The position numbers and the translations under genes are program-made. Under the pieces are notes generated by a model that did not search any database, was not told where the DNA came from, and saw only the letters and a program-made list of their open reading frames with translations. Positions 1-8,688 of a stretch of 64,000 nucleotides of DNA are shown in pieces. The stretch is from Saccharothrix sp. HUAS TT1 (GTDB lineage: Bacteria > Actinomycetota > Actinomycetes > Mycobacteriales > Pseudonocardiaceae), in assembly GCF_040744945.1 (NCBI RefSeq), contig NZ_CP160453.1, positions 2,232,001 to 2,296,000 on the forward strand, read 5' to 3'. Position 1 is the first letter of the stretch. Every line of letters begins with the position of its first letter.

Positions 1-2224
1 GAGTCGGGGTCGAGGGCTGAGTGGGCGGTGTTGCGGTGGGCGGTGTTGCGGGCGGGGCGGTGTTGGCGAGTGGGGCCGGGGGTGGGGTGGGGCGTGCTGC
101 GGGTGGCGCAGTGGTCGCGGGAGGGGCCGTTGGTGGTGGGCTGGTCGGTGGTGCGGTGTTGGCAGGCGGCGGGGTGCTGACCGGCGGGGTGGTGGTGCGG
201 GGTGGGGTGGGGGTTGTGGCGGGCGGTGGGGTGACTGCTGCCGGCGGGAGAACCGTGGCCGGAGGGGTGGCCGGTGGTGGGGTGAACGCCGGGGTGGCCG
301 GTGGCTTGCTCGCCGCTGGAGGAGCCTGGACGCCGGGGGTGGCCGGGGGCGCGCTCACGGTCGGCTTCGGGGCCGGTGGGGGTGTGGAGGGCGAGGTGGT
401 CGGGGCCTTGGTGATGGTGCTGTCGCCGGTCGGTGGCTTGGGCGCGTCGAACACGCCCTTGCCCGGCCCGCCCGCGTACTTGCTCGACCGGTCCGTCGAC
501 GGGGTCGCGGGCGCGCTCGCGGCCGGTGGGGCCATCCCGCCCATGACCGGAGCGCCCCCCGGCGGCGGAGTGCCGGGGGAGACCTTCGGGCCGGTCGACG
601 GGGGGACCGTCGACGTGCTGGGGGTGTTCGTGCCGGTCACCGGCGCGCTCGTGCTCGGCACGTTGGGCGCGCCGGTGGTCGGCTTGGGCGCCGGTGGCGG
701 CGTCGAAGTGCCCGAGGCCGGGGCCTTGGTGATCGTGCCGTCGCCGGTGGGGGACTTGGGCGCGTCGAACACGCCCTTGCCCGGCCCGCCGGTGAACCTG
801 CTCGACCGGTCCGACCCGCCCGCCGCACCCGGAGCGCCGCCGGGAGCCATCGGGGCGCCGGCCATCGGGGGCGGGGTCGCGCTGGGCGTGCCGGACAGCG
901 CCCCGGAGATGCTGCGGGACGCCGTGCTCGCGCCCGGACCGGTGGCGCCGGTCATCGGACCCGCACCGGGGGTCGGACCGCCCTTGACCGACGGGCCACC
1001 GCTCGACGCCGAACCGGGCGCGCCGGGCACACCGGGCATCCCGCCGCCGGGCATCCCGCCACCCCGGGAACCACCCGACGCCCCGGGAGGACCGGAAACA
1101 CCCGGCACCGGTCCGATCGGAGGCCCACCGGTGCCCCGCGACCCACCGGGTGGGGTCGTCCCCGTGGCGCCGGGCACGTTCTTCACCGGGCTGACCTGGG
1201 GACCACCGGTCGACTTCGGACCACCGGTCCCGGTCGGCCCCGACCCGCCGCGCACGTTGGTCACCGGCGACACCACCGGTCCACCGGACCCCTTCGGGCC
1301 GCCGGTCCCGGTCGGCCCGGTCCCACCGGGCACGTTCGTGATCGGCGACACCGCCGGCCCGCCCGGTCCCCTGACCCCGCCGCTCCCGGTCGGCCCGGTC
1401 CCGCCGCGCACGTCGGTGACCGGGGTGACCGCCGGCCCGCCGGGCCCCTTCACGCCGCCGCTCCCGTTCGGACCGGCTCCACCGCGCACGTTCGTGACCG
1501 GCGCGACCGAGGGCCCACCGGGCCCCTTCGGGCCACCGGTCCCGTTCGGCCCCGACCCGCCGCGCACGTTGGTCACCGGCGCGACCGAGGGCCCACCGGG
1601 ACCCTTCGGGCCGCCGGACCCGTTCGGCCCCGTCCCACCGGCGATGTTGCTCACCGGCGACACCACCGGCCCACCGGGACCCTTCGGGCCGCCGGACCCG
1701 TTCGGCCCCGTCCCACCGGCGATGTTGCTCACCGGCGACACCACCGGCCCGCCGGGCCCCTTCGCCCCGAGCGGCCCGGCGCCGGGGGAGCCCGGCGGCC
1801 TCTGGGCGTTCGAGTTGGGGTCGATCTTGCTGAACTGGTCGCGGCTGAACTGGTCGTTCTGGACGTGCGTCTGCTGCGTCGCCTTGATCCCCGACTGCAC
1901 GTTGCCCATGGCGGTGGAGGCGTTGTTGGCCTGCTGCACCGAGGCGTCGTTCGAGCTGTTCAACGCGGGCACGGCGACGATCCCGATCGGACCGAGCGCG
2001 TTCGGCGCGAGCTTCAACCCCTGCAACCCGCCGGAGATCGCCGCCAGCCGCGACTGGAAGTCACCGGCGCGCCGCTGGAGGCCGTCCATGGTCGACTCGC
2101 TCATGCCGAACCCGGAGCCACCGGTCGGCCCGCCCACCGGTGGCGCGGCGGGCGGTGGCGACGACGGGTTGCCCGAGGAGTTGGGGTTCGGGTTCGGGCT
2201 GACGCCGCCGCCACCGCGTGCCAT
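1..2224 (-). CDS. EspC/WXG-like N-terminus with long Pro/Gly repeat domain (partial)
   Basis: The reading frame is open from an ATG at 2224 to the left edge, so the C-terminus lies outside. GGAG sits just upstream of the ATG, 25 bp after the preceding gene stops, so the three genes from 4446 look like one operon. After a Pro/Asn/Gly-rich leader, residues ~40-140 form a small helical region (FGMSESTMDGLQRRAGDFQS onward) resembling EspC/WXG100-like type VII substrates. The remainder is low-complexity: eight consecutive 26-residue units around G-P-K-G-P-G-G-P-x-V-x-P-V, then two copies of a GGPGKGVFDAPK segment, then a Pro/Thr/Ala tail. An extended secreted or surface protein is inferred; no enzymatic motif is visible. 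The opposite strand is also open here but is a compositional shadow. Confidence 0.75.
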   Translation of the reverse strand, partial: MARGGGGVSPNPNPNSSGNPSSPPPAAPPVGGPTGGSGFGMSESTMDGLQRRAGDFQSRLAAISGGLQGLKLAPNALGPIGIVAVPALNSSNDASVQQANNASTAMGNVQSGIKATQQTHVQNDQFSRDQFSKIDPNSNAQRPPGSPGAGPLGAKGPGGPVVSPVSNIAGGTGPNGSGGPKGPGGPVVSPVSNIAGGTGPNGSGGPKGPGGPSVAPVTNVRGGSGPNGTGGPKGPGGPSVAPVTNVRGGAGPNGSGGVKGPGGPAVTPVTDVRGGTGPTGSGGVRGPGGPAVSPITNVPGGTGPTGTGGPKGSGGPVVSPVTNVRGGSGPTGTGGPKSTGGPQVSPVKNVPGATGTTPPGGSRGTGGPPIGPVPGVSGPPGASGGSRGGGMPGGGMPGVPGAPGSASSGGPSVKGGPTPGAGPMTGATGPGASTASRSISGALSGTPSATPPPMAGAPMAPGGAPGAAGGSDRSSRFTGGPGKGVFDAPKSPTGDGTITKAPASGTSTPPPAPKPTTGAPNVPSTSAPVTGTNTPSTSTVPPSTGPKVSPGTPPPGGAPVMGGMAPPAASAPATPSTDRSSKYAGGPGKGVFDAPKPPTGDSTITKAPTTSPSTPPPAPKPTVSAPPATPGVQAPPAASKPPATPAFTPPPATPPATVLPPAAVTPPPATTPTPPRTTTPPVSTPPPANTAPPTSPPPTAPPATTAPPAARPTPPPAPLANTAPPATPPTATPPTQPSTPT
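1176..1799. repeat. Eight tandem 78-bp coding repeats
   Basis: An anchor sequence close to ACGTT(G/C)GTCACCGGC recurs at 1176, 1254, 1332, 1410, 1488, 1566, 1644 and 1722, an exact 78-bp (26-codon) period. The last two units are almost base-for-base identical, which suggests recent unit duplication; units further left have diverged. In frame on the minus strand each unit encodes a Gly/Pro-rich segment. Confidence 0.9.
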
Positions 2225-2248
2225 GGCTGGTTCTCCGGGGTTGTTCGG

Positions 2249-3907
2249 TCAGACCTGGACGGAACTGGTCGACGTCCCGCTGGACGTCGGCTGCGAGTAC
2301 TGCGACTGGTACGAGTCGTAGCTCGACTTCGCCGCCTCGCCCGCCGCCTTGGCGTCGCCGGCGGCCTGCTCGACCTTCGAACCGGCCTGCTCGGCCTTGC
2401 GCGACGCCTCCTCGGCGGCCTTGATGTCGGCCTCGGCGCCGGACGCGAACGCCTTGGCGTTGGCCTCGGCCGCCGCCGCGTTGGCCGCCGCGTAGTCGAC
2501 GTTGGCCTGCTCGTAGGAGGCGTTCGCCGCCTTCGCCGCGTCGTTCTTGGCCGACATGTCGTTCTCGGCGGCCGTGCGACCGGGGTCCTCCGGGCCGGGG
2601 TTGTTCCGCTTGTACTCCTCGTACGCGGCCTTCGCGGCCTCGTCGGCGGGCTTGGCGGCGTTGAGCGCGTCGTTGCTCGCCTTGGCCGCGTCGGCGACGT
2701 CGCGGCTCTCCTTCGCGGACGCCTCGGCGGCCTTCGCCGCTTCCGAGCGCAGCGCGTCGGCCTCGCCCTTGGCCTGCTCGTACTTCGCCATCGCGGCGTC
2801 GTAGCCGGCCTGGTCGCCGCGCGCGGCGGCGGCGTTGGCCTCCTCGATGGCCGAGTTGACCTTGCCGTTCGCGGCGGCGGCCTTCTCCGAGGCGGCGTTC
2901 AGCGCCTCGTTGGCCTTCTTGGCCTCCTCGGCGGCCTTGGCCTCGGCTTCCTTGGCCTGCTCGTACTTCTTGTTGGCCTCTTCGGCCTTGTCGTTGGCGT
3001 CGGTGACCTTGTCGTCCTGGACGTCCTTGGCCAGCGCCTTGTCGATCTCGCGGTCGACGCCCTTCTGCGCCTTCCACGACTCGTAGCCGACCTCGGCCAC
3101 GTCGGCGACGTTCTCGAACCGGTTCCAGCCCTTGCCGACCTTCTCGGTGATCTCGTCGAGGTTCTTGATCCGGGCCATCTGCCGGCCGAGCGCCGCGGTC
3201 AGCCGGGCGATCCGGGACGCGATGTTCACGCCGAGCGCCACGGCCTTGCCGACCGCGAAGCCGATGTAGGCCGCGATCGACGCGCCGAACGTGATGACCG
3301 CGGTGGCGGCGGCGATCAGCGCGCCCGCCAGCAGCGACCCGAGCAGCTGGGCGATCAGGTCGCGCACGATGTCGCGCAGCACGGACACCAGCACGCCGCA
3401 GATCGCGACGATCTTCGCCTTCTGCTCGACGGCGTTGGCCAGCGCGTCCAGCTCCTGGCCCATGGCCTCCATGTTCTTCGCGAACGCCTCCGACGACGCG
3501 CCGCTCCACCCGTCGAACGTGGCCAGCTCGCGCCGGTGGTCCTCGGCCAGCACCCGCAGCTCGGCGGCCTGCTTCTTGGTCGCCTCGACGTTGGCGTTGA
3601 TCTCGTCCGGGTCGCCCATGAGCTGGTCGAGCGGTTCCTTGAGGAACGACACGTGCTCGATCAGCCAGCCGATGCCCGCGCCGAGGATCGTGCCGAACGG
3701 GTCCACCGCGAGCATGGCCATGGACGACGCCGTGCCGATCGCGGCGAACGTGATGTCCAGCGCCTTCTCGGTCTCGGTCTCGGCGTCCTTGCCGATGGTG
3801 GTGATCATCTCGTCCCACGCCGAGATGAACAGGGAGCCCTTGAACTTGTTCTGCTCGGTGATCTCCATGCCGGGCGGCGCGGCGATCGGGGTGTCGGGGG
3901 CGGTCAT
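2249..3907 (-). CDS. WXG100-type protein with hydrophobic core and Ala-rich coiled coil
   Basis: A 552-residue protein that I place in the WXG100/type VII-associated group by architecture. Residues ~95-165 form a helical hairpin with the turn motif FDGWSGASSE (W-S-G, residues 134-136). Residues ~165-230 are strongly hydrophobic and likely membrane-inserting. From ~290 to 530 it is a long Ala/Glu/Lys coiled coil (AEEANKKYEQAKEAEAKAAE and similar), ending in a Ser/Gln/Thr-rich tail. GGAGA precedes the ATG at 3907, 17 bp after the YbaB gene ends. It may be a secreted or membrane-tethered toxin-like or structural substrate; no C-terminal catalytic domain is recognisable. Confidence 0.8.
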   Translation of the reverse strand: MTAPDTPIAAPPGMEITEQNKFKGSLFISAWDEMITTIGKDAETETEKALDITFAAIGTASSMAMLAVDPFGTILGAGIGWLIEHVSFLKEPLDQLMGDPDEINANVEATKKQAAELRVLAEDHRRELATFDGWSGASSEAFAKNMEAMGQELDALANAVEQKAKIVAICGVLVSVLRDIVRDLIAQLLGSLLAGALIAAATAVITFGASIAAYIGFAVGKAVALGVNIASRIARLTAALGRQMARIKNLDEITEKVGKGWNRFENVADVAEVGYESWKAQKGVDREIDKALAKDVQDDKVTDANDKAEEANKKYEQAKEAEAKAAEEAKKANEALNAASEKAAAANGKVNSAIEEANAAAARGDQAGYDAAMAKYEQAKGEADALRSEAAKAAEASAKESRDVADAAKASNDALNAAKPADEAAKAAYEEYKRNNPGPEDPGRTAAENDMSAKNDAAKAANASYEQANVDYAAANAAAAEANAKAFASGAEADIKAAEEASRKAEQAGSKVEQAAGDAKAAGEAAKSSYDSYQSQYSQPTSSGTSTSSVQV

Positions 3908-3924
3908 CGCTCAGGGTCTCCTCG

Positions 3925-4446
3925 TCACCAGGGCTGGTTGTCGTCGTCTTCGTCGTCGCTCGGCCGCGCGGGCCGCGCCGGTCGGGGCGGCGTCTGCGCC
4001 TGCGCCTGGGTCTGCCAGCCCGGCTGCGGCGGGGCCGGCGCCGGGGCGGGCGCGGGTTCCGGCTCGGCGTACTCGGGCGCGGCGTAGTCGGCGCCGTCGT
4101 CCTCGACCTCGTCGGACGGGATGGAGTCGCTGACCATGCGCAGGGCCTCGGTGCCCTCGCCGAGCGGTTCGAACGCGGCCATCACCTTCTGCGCGGCCTG
4201 CTTCTGCGCGGTCCTGGCCGTCTGCATGATCAGGGCGGTGAGGCGGGCGGAGCCGAGTTCGGTGGCGCGGTGGCCGAGCTGGAGGTTGAGCAGGCCGCCG
4301 TTCGGGCCGACGGTGATGGTCACCGCGCCGTCCGGGCTGGACACCGTGGCCTGCGACGACTCGAAGTTCTCCTGGAGGTCGGCCGACTTCCGCTGGAGAT
4401 CGGCCAGCTTGGCCTCGAAGTTGTCGAGCCACTGCTGGGGGTCCAA
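3925..4446 (-). CDS. YbaB/EbfC-family protein
   Basis: 173 residues. Residues 1-~105 match the YbaB/EbfC fold: a long first helix (FEAKLADLQRKSADLQENFE), the strand segment SSPDGAVTITVGPNGGLLNL and a C-terminal helix. An acidic Pro/Ala-rich tail follows. The start is TTG at 4446, five bases after a strong AGGAGG, and decides the start over internal candidates. It heads the minus-strand operon with the WXG-type and Pro/Gly-repeat genes. In actinomycetes such YbaB paralogues commonly sit next to WXG100/EspC genes; a nucleoid-binding or chaperone role in this context is inferred. Confidence 0.85.
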   Translation of the reverse strand: MDPQQWLDNFEAKLADLQRKSADLQENFESSQATVSSPDGAVTITVGPNGGLLNLQLGHRATELGSARLTALIMQTARTAQKQAAQKVMAAFEPLGEGTEALRMVSDSIPSDEVEDDGADYAAPEYAEPEPAPAPAPAPPQPGWQTQAQAQTPPRPARPARPSDDEDDDNQPW

Positions 4447-4803
4447 CTCAACCTCCTAGGGGGGACGTCTGTGCAGGGTGGAGTGCAACCCGAACCGCCA
4501 ACGCGGCCCCAACGCCCCACCAACGGGTCAACCCTGCGGTCCTCCGAACCCCGGTCGGGACCGGCGGCCCGCCCGCCGGCTTCACCTGATCCGCCCCTTG
4601 ACGGTGAGTAACCGGCTACGACGGCGGGAAGTCGGCGGATCACTCCGAGTGGCGGAGTCGCCTGGTGGCACCAACGATTAGGTCACGGCGGACCGGTCCG
4701 TGCGCGGGTGTCATTACTACGGGGTACGGTTCGCCACTCGGAAGCCCCGACGACCGCTGTCGGGATGTGTCTGCTCCTAGCCGAGCAGGGAGGGAGACGA
4801 GCC
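4447..4803. other. Divergent intergenic region
   Basis: 357 bp between the YbaB operon and the nucleoside importer. The only promoter-like element I can point to is TACGGT at 4725-4730 facing right, with no convincing -35 hexamer. No hairpin, RNA gene or small CDS is convincing. Confidence 0.4.
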
Positions 4804-5946
4804 GTGCGTCGTCGAATGCGTGGCCTCGCGGTGGCCGCGATCGCGCTGACCAGCGTTCTTGGCATGGCTGCCTGTGCCAAGGACACCGGTGGGAACAACA
4901 CCGGGTCCGGGTCGACCAACACCGCCGAGGGCTGCAAGCTGGCTGACAAGCCGCCGGCCGCCGCCGCGACCTCCAGCGCCGCCGCGTCGACCGAGAAGGT
5001 CGACGGCAGCGCGCTCAAGGTCGGCCTGGCCTACGACATCGGCGGCCGGGGTGACGCGTCGTTCAACGACTCCGCTGCGGCGGGCCTGGACAAGGCCAAG
5101 GCCGACTTCGGCATCGCCGAGGTCAAGGAGCTGACCGCGGCCCCGAACGAGCCCGAGGACGCCAAGCAGACCCGCCTGCGCCAGCTCGCGAGCGAGGGCT
5201 TCAGCCCGATCATCGGGGTCGGCTTCGCCTACGCCGAGTCGCTGAAGGTCGTCGCGCCGGAGTTCCCGGCCGTCAAGTTCGCCATCGTGGACGGCGCGGT
5301 GGAGGGCGCGGCGAACGTCACGCCGCTGCTGTTCGCCGAGGAGCAGGGCTCGTTCCTGGCCGGCGTCATCGCCGCCTACAAGTCGAAGTCGTGCCACATC
5401 GGCTTCGTCGGCGGCGTGGAGATCCCGCTGATCCAGAAGTTCGACGCGGGCTACGCCCAGGGCGCCAAGACCGCCGCCCCGGACATCAAGATCGAGAAGA
5501 AGTACCTGACCCCGGCGGGCGACTTCACCGGCTTCCAGGACCCGACCAAGGGCCAGGAGGCCGCGACCGGCCAGATCGAGGCCGGCGCCGACGTGCTGTA
5601 CCACGCCGCCGGCGCGTCCGGCAAGGGCGTGTTCTCGGCCGCCAAGACGGGCAGCGCGCTGGCCATCGGCGTCGACTCCGACCAGTACAACCAGAAGACG
5701 GTCGAGGAGTCGAAGGACGTCATCGTCTCGTCGATGCTCAAGCGGGTCGACGTCGCGGTGTACGACTTCGTGAAGGCGGTCGCCAAGGACGACCTGGCGA
5801 GCCTGCCGAAGGTGTTCGACCTGTCCGTCGACGGCGTCGGCTACTCCACGTCGGGCGGCAAGATCGACGCCGACCTGCAGGCCGTCCTCGAGGGCTACAA
5901 GGCCCAGATCATCGAGGGCAAGATCCAGGTCGAGTCCACGCCGTAA
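4804..5946 (+). CDS. BMP-family nucleoside ABC transporter substrate-binding lipoprotein
   Basis: 380 residues. The GTG at 4804 follows AGGGAGGGAGACG and gives a short basic n-region (VRRRMRG), a hydrophobic segment and a lipobox ending M-A-A-C, so the mature protein is a membrane-anchored lipoprotein. An upstream ATG in the same frame would bury the signal peptide and is rejected. The body matches Bmp/Med/PnrA proteins: VGLAYDIGGRGDASFNDSA near the mature N-terminus, then FVGGVEIPLIQKFDAGYAQG and ADVLYHAAGASGKGVF. It should bind purine or pyrimidine nucleosides for the transporter encoded next. A strong hairpin separates it from the ATPase gene, consistent with higher expression of the binding protein. 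Confidence 0.92.
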   Translation: MRRRMRGLAVAAIALTSVLGMAACAKDTGGNNTGSGSTNTAEGCKLADKPPAAAATSSAAASTEKVDGSALKVGLAYDIGGRGDASFNDSAAAGLDKAKADFGIAEVKELTAAPNEPEDAKQTRLRQLASEGFSPIIGVGFAYAESLKVVAPEFPAVKFAIVDGAVEGAANVTPLLFAEEQGSFLAGVIAAYKSKSCHIGFVGGVEIPLIQKFDAGYAQGAKTAAPDIKIEKKYLTPAGDFTGFQDPTKGQEAATGQIEAGADVLYHAAGASGKGVFSAAKTGSALAIGVDSDQYNQKTVEESKDVIVSSMLKRVDVAVYDFVKAVAKDDLASLPKVFDLSVDGVGYSTSGGKIDADLQAVLEGYKAQIIEGKIQVESTP

Positions 5947-5963
5947 CCCCATCCGGCCTCCGG

Positions 5964-6003
5964 CGCACTGGGCCCTGCGAGCACCCTCGCGGGGCCCAGT
6001 GCG
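5964..6003 (+). terminator. Intra-operon hairpin after the binding-protein gene
   Basis: GCACTGGGCCCTGCGAG and CTCGCGGGGCCCAGTGC face each other around CACC, giving a stem of about 17-18 bp with one G-T pair. There is no U-tract, so it may act as an attenuator or a 3'-end stabiliser rather than a full terminator. Confidence 0.7.
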
Positions 6004-6043
6004 TGGTTAGCCCCGGCGCAGCCGGAGATCAGACGGAGCTTCC

Positions 6044-7618
6044 ATGAGCACTACCACCCCTGCCGTCGTCCTGGCGGGCATCACCAAGCGCTTCCCGGGT
6101 GTCGTCGCCAACAGCGACGTCCACCTCAGCGTCCAGGTCGGCGAGGTGCACGCGCTGTGCGGTGAGAACGGCGCCGGCAAGTCCACCCTGATGAAGATCC
6201 TGTACGGGATGCAGCAGCCCGACGAGGGCACCATCGAGGTGGCCGGCGAGCAGGTCCGGTTCCGCACGCCCGCCGACGCCATCAAGGCGGGCATCGGCAT
6301 GGTGCACCAGCACTTCATGCTGGCCGACAACCTGACCGTGCAGGAGAACGTCGTGCTCGGCGCGGAGTCGCTGCACGGCATCGGCGGCAAGGCGCGCAAG
6401 CGCATCCTGGAGCTGGCCGACGCCACCGGCCTGACCGTCGACCCCGGTGTGCTGGTGGAACGCCTCGGCGTGGCCGACCGGCAGCGGGTCGAGATCCTGA
6501 AGGTGCTCTACCGGGGCGCCAAGGTGATCATCCTGGACGAGCCGACCGCCGTGCTCGTGCCGCAGGAGGTGGACGAGCTGTTCGCCACCCTGCGCGGCAT
6601 GCGGGAGCAGGGCTTCACGTTCCTGTTCATCTCGCACAAGCTGGACGAGGTGCGGGCGATCGCCGACTCCGTCACGGTCATCCGGCGCGGCACCACGGTC
6701 GGCACCGCCGACCCGAAGGCCGTCAGCTCCCGGCAGCTGGCCGAGATGATGGTCGGCAGCGAGCTGCCGAGCCCGGAGACCCGCGAGTCCACCGTCACCG
6801 ACCGCGTCGTGCTCCGGGTGGAAGACCTGGGGCTGGTCGCCGCCGAGGGCACCCGACCGGTGCTGGACGGCATCGACCTGGTCGTGCGCGCGGGTGAGGT
6901 CGTCGGCATCGCGGGCGTCGAGGGCAACGGGCAGACCGAGCTGGTCGAGACGATCATGGGCATGCGCCGGGCGCACCACGGCCGCGTGCTGCTCGGCGAC
7001 CGCGACCTGACCAGGCTGGGCACGCTGGCGCGGCGCGAGGCGGGCATCGGCTACGTGCCCGAGGACCGGCACCGCCAGGGCCTGCTGCTCACCCAGCCGC
7101 TGTGGGCGAACCGCGTCCTCGGCCACCAGACCCGCCGCCCGGTGTCGAACGGCCAGTGGCTCGACCTCCCGGGCGCGAAGCAGGACACCGAGCGGATCGT
7201 CCGGGACTTCGACGTGCGGACGCCGAGCATCGACGTGGCCGCCGCCGCGCTGTCCGGCGGCAACCAGCAGAAGCTGGTGGTCGGCCGCGAGCTGTCCGGT
7301 GACCCGGTGCTGCTCATCGCCTCGCACCCGACGCGCGGCGTCGACGTCGGCGCGCAGGCCCTGATCTGGGACGAGATCCGCAACGCCCGCGCGCGCGGGC
7401 TGGCCGTGCTGCTGATCTCGGCGGACCTGGACGAGCTGATCGGCCTGTCCGACACGATCCGGGTGATGCTGCGGGGTCGGCTGGTCGCGGACGCCGACCC
7501 GGCCACGGTCACCCCGGAAGACCTCGGCAGTGCGATGACCGGCGCGGGCGCCACGAGCGCCGCCGCCGTCGAGCACGCCCCTGGCGCCGTGCGGGCGCCG
7601 GAATCGGAAGGCGAGTGA
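6044..7618 (+). CDS. Nucleoside ABC transporter, duplicated ATP-binding protein
   Basis: 524 residues with two fused ABC cassettes, as in NupO/YufO and sugar importers such as RbsA. Domain 1 has Walker A GENGAGKST (residues 40-48) and Walker B VIILDEPTA. Domain 2 has a degenerate P-loop (GVEGNGQTE), the signature LSGGNQQK and an altered Walker B (LLIASHPTRGVDVGA), as usual for the non-catalytic half of this class. ATG at 6044 is preceded by GGAG. The stop overlaps the first permease ATG (ATGATG). It energises uptake with the two permeases and the BMP lipoprotein. Confidence 0.93.
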   Translation: MSTTTPAVVLAGITKRFPGVVANSDVHLSVQVGEVHALCGENGAGKSTLMKILYGMQQPDEGTIEVAGEQVRFRTPADAIKAGIGMVHQHFMLADNLTVQENVVLGAESLHGIGGKARKRILELADATGLTVDPGVLVERLGVADRQRVEILKVLYRGAKVIILDEPTAVLVPQEVDELFATLRGMREQGFTFLFISHKLDEVRAIADSVTVIRRGTTVGTADPKAVSSRQLAEMMVGSELPSPETRESTVTDRVVLRVEDLGLVAAEGTRPVLDGIDLVVRAGEVVGIAGVEGNGQTELVETIMGMRRAHHGRVLLGDRDLTRLGTLARREAGIGYVPEDRHRQGLLLTQPLWANRVLGHQTRRPVSNGQWLDLPGAKQDTERIVRDFDVRTPSIDVAAAALSGGNQQKLVVGRELSGDPVLLIASHPTRGVDVGAQALIWDEIRNARARGLAVLLISADLDELIGLSDTIRVMLRGRLVADADPATVTPEDLGSAMTGAGATSAAAVEHAPGAVRAPESEGE

Positions 7619-8688
7619 TGGGAATCTTGCGCGGCAAACTGCTGCCGCCCGTGCTGGCGATCCTGTTCTCCGCCCTGCTGTGCGGTGTGGCGCTGGTGGT
7701 GTCCGGCGCGAACCCGCTGCGGGCGTTCGGGGTGATGCTGTCGCAGGTCGGTGAGGGGACCACCGCGGTCGACATCGTCAACAGCACCGGCACCTACTAC
7801 ATCGCGGCGCTGGCGGTGGCGATCGGGTTCCAGATGAACCTGTTCAACATCGGCGTCGAGGGCCAGTACCGGGTCGCGGCGGTCGTCGCGGCCGTGGTCG
7901 GCGGCTCCATCGCGCTGCCGCCCGGCCTGCACGCCCTGGTGATCATCCTGACGGCCGCCGTCGCCGGCGCGCTGTGGGCGGCGGTCCCGGCGATCCTCAA
8001 GGTGACGCGCGGCGTCAACGAGGTCATCTCCACGATCATGATGAACGGCCTGGCGCTGGGCCTGGCCGCGTACCTGATCGGCGCGGACGTGTTCGGCGAG
8101 CTGCGCGGCAACAACATCCGCACCCCGGAGATCCCGGAGAGCGGCTGGGTGCCCGGCATCTCCCTCGGCTCGTCCGGCACGGTGTTCGGCCTGGTGTTCC
8201 TGGCCGTGCTGCTGGGCGTCGGCTACTGGGTGATGATGAACCGCACCCGGTTCGGCTTCGAGCTGCGGGCGTCCGGCGAGTCGTCCACGGCCGCCGCCGC
8301 GGGTGGCGTGAACGCCAAGAAGATGGTGCTGGTCGCGATGCTGCTGTCCGGCGCGATCGCCGGCCTGGTGTCGATGCCCGAGATCCTGGGCCGCGACCAC
8401 ACGTACAACCTGAACTTCCCGGCGGGCATCGGCTTCTCCGGCATCGCGATCGCGCTGCTCGGGCGCAACCACCCGGGCGGCATCGCGTTCGGCGCGCTGC
8501 TGTGGGCGTTCCTGGACAAGTCGGGCCTCGCGCTGGACAACGTCGGCGTGCCGCGCGAGATCGTGACGATCATGCAGGGGGCGATCGTGCTGTCGGTCGT
8601 CGTCGCGTACGAGGTGGTCCGCCGGTTCGAGCTGGCCGCGCAGCAGCGGCAGGTCGGTCGGCAGCTCGGAACGGTGGATGCGGCATGA
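7615..8688 (+). CDS. Nucleoside ABC transporter permease (NupP/YufP type)
   Basis: 357 residues, mostly membrane helices. It belongs to the branched-chain amino acid/ribose-type permease superfamily (BPD_transp_2). The diagnostic segment QMNLFNIGVEGQYRVA lies near residue 75 and the coupling region GVNAKKMVLVAMLLSGAIAG near 240. It overlaps the ATPase gene by 4 bp and the second permease by ATGA, so all are translationally coupled. It forms the heterodimeric channel with the next gene product. Confidence 0.92.
   Translation: MMGILRGKLLPPVLAILFSALLCGVALVVSGANPLRAFGVMLSQVGEGTTAVDIVNSTGTYYIAALAVAIGFQMNLFNIGVEGQYRVAAVVAAVVGGSIALPPGLHALVIILTAAVAGALWAAVPAILKVTRGVNEVISTIMMNGLALGLAAYLIGADVFGELRGNNIRTPEIPESGWVPGISLGSSGTVFGLVFLAVLLGVGYWVMMNRTRFGFELRASGESSTAAAAGGVNAKKMVLVAMLLSGAIAGLVSMPEILGRDHTYNLNFPAGIGFSGIAIALLGRNHPGGIAFGALLWAFLDKSGLALDNVGVPREIVTIMQGAIVLSVVVAYEVVRRFELAAQQRQVGRQLGTVDAA

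Noticed and set aside
1176..1799. Regular repeats that might be a CRISPR array
   Set aside because: The period is 78 bp with no unique spacers; the whole unit repeats and stays in a reading frame.
21..2321. A 766-codon open frame on the plus strand
   Set aside because: Gly/Val/Pro shadow of the minus-strand repeat gene; the minus frame has a ribosome-binding site, a sensible N-terminus, operon spacing and 26-residue repeats in phase.
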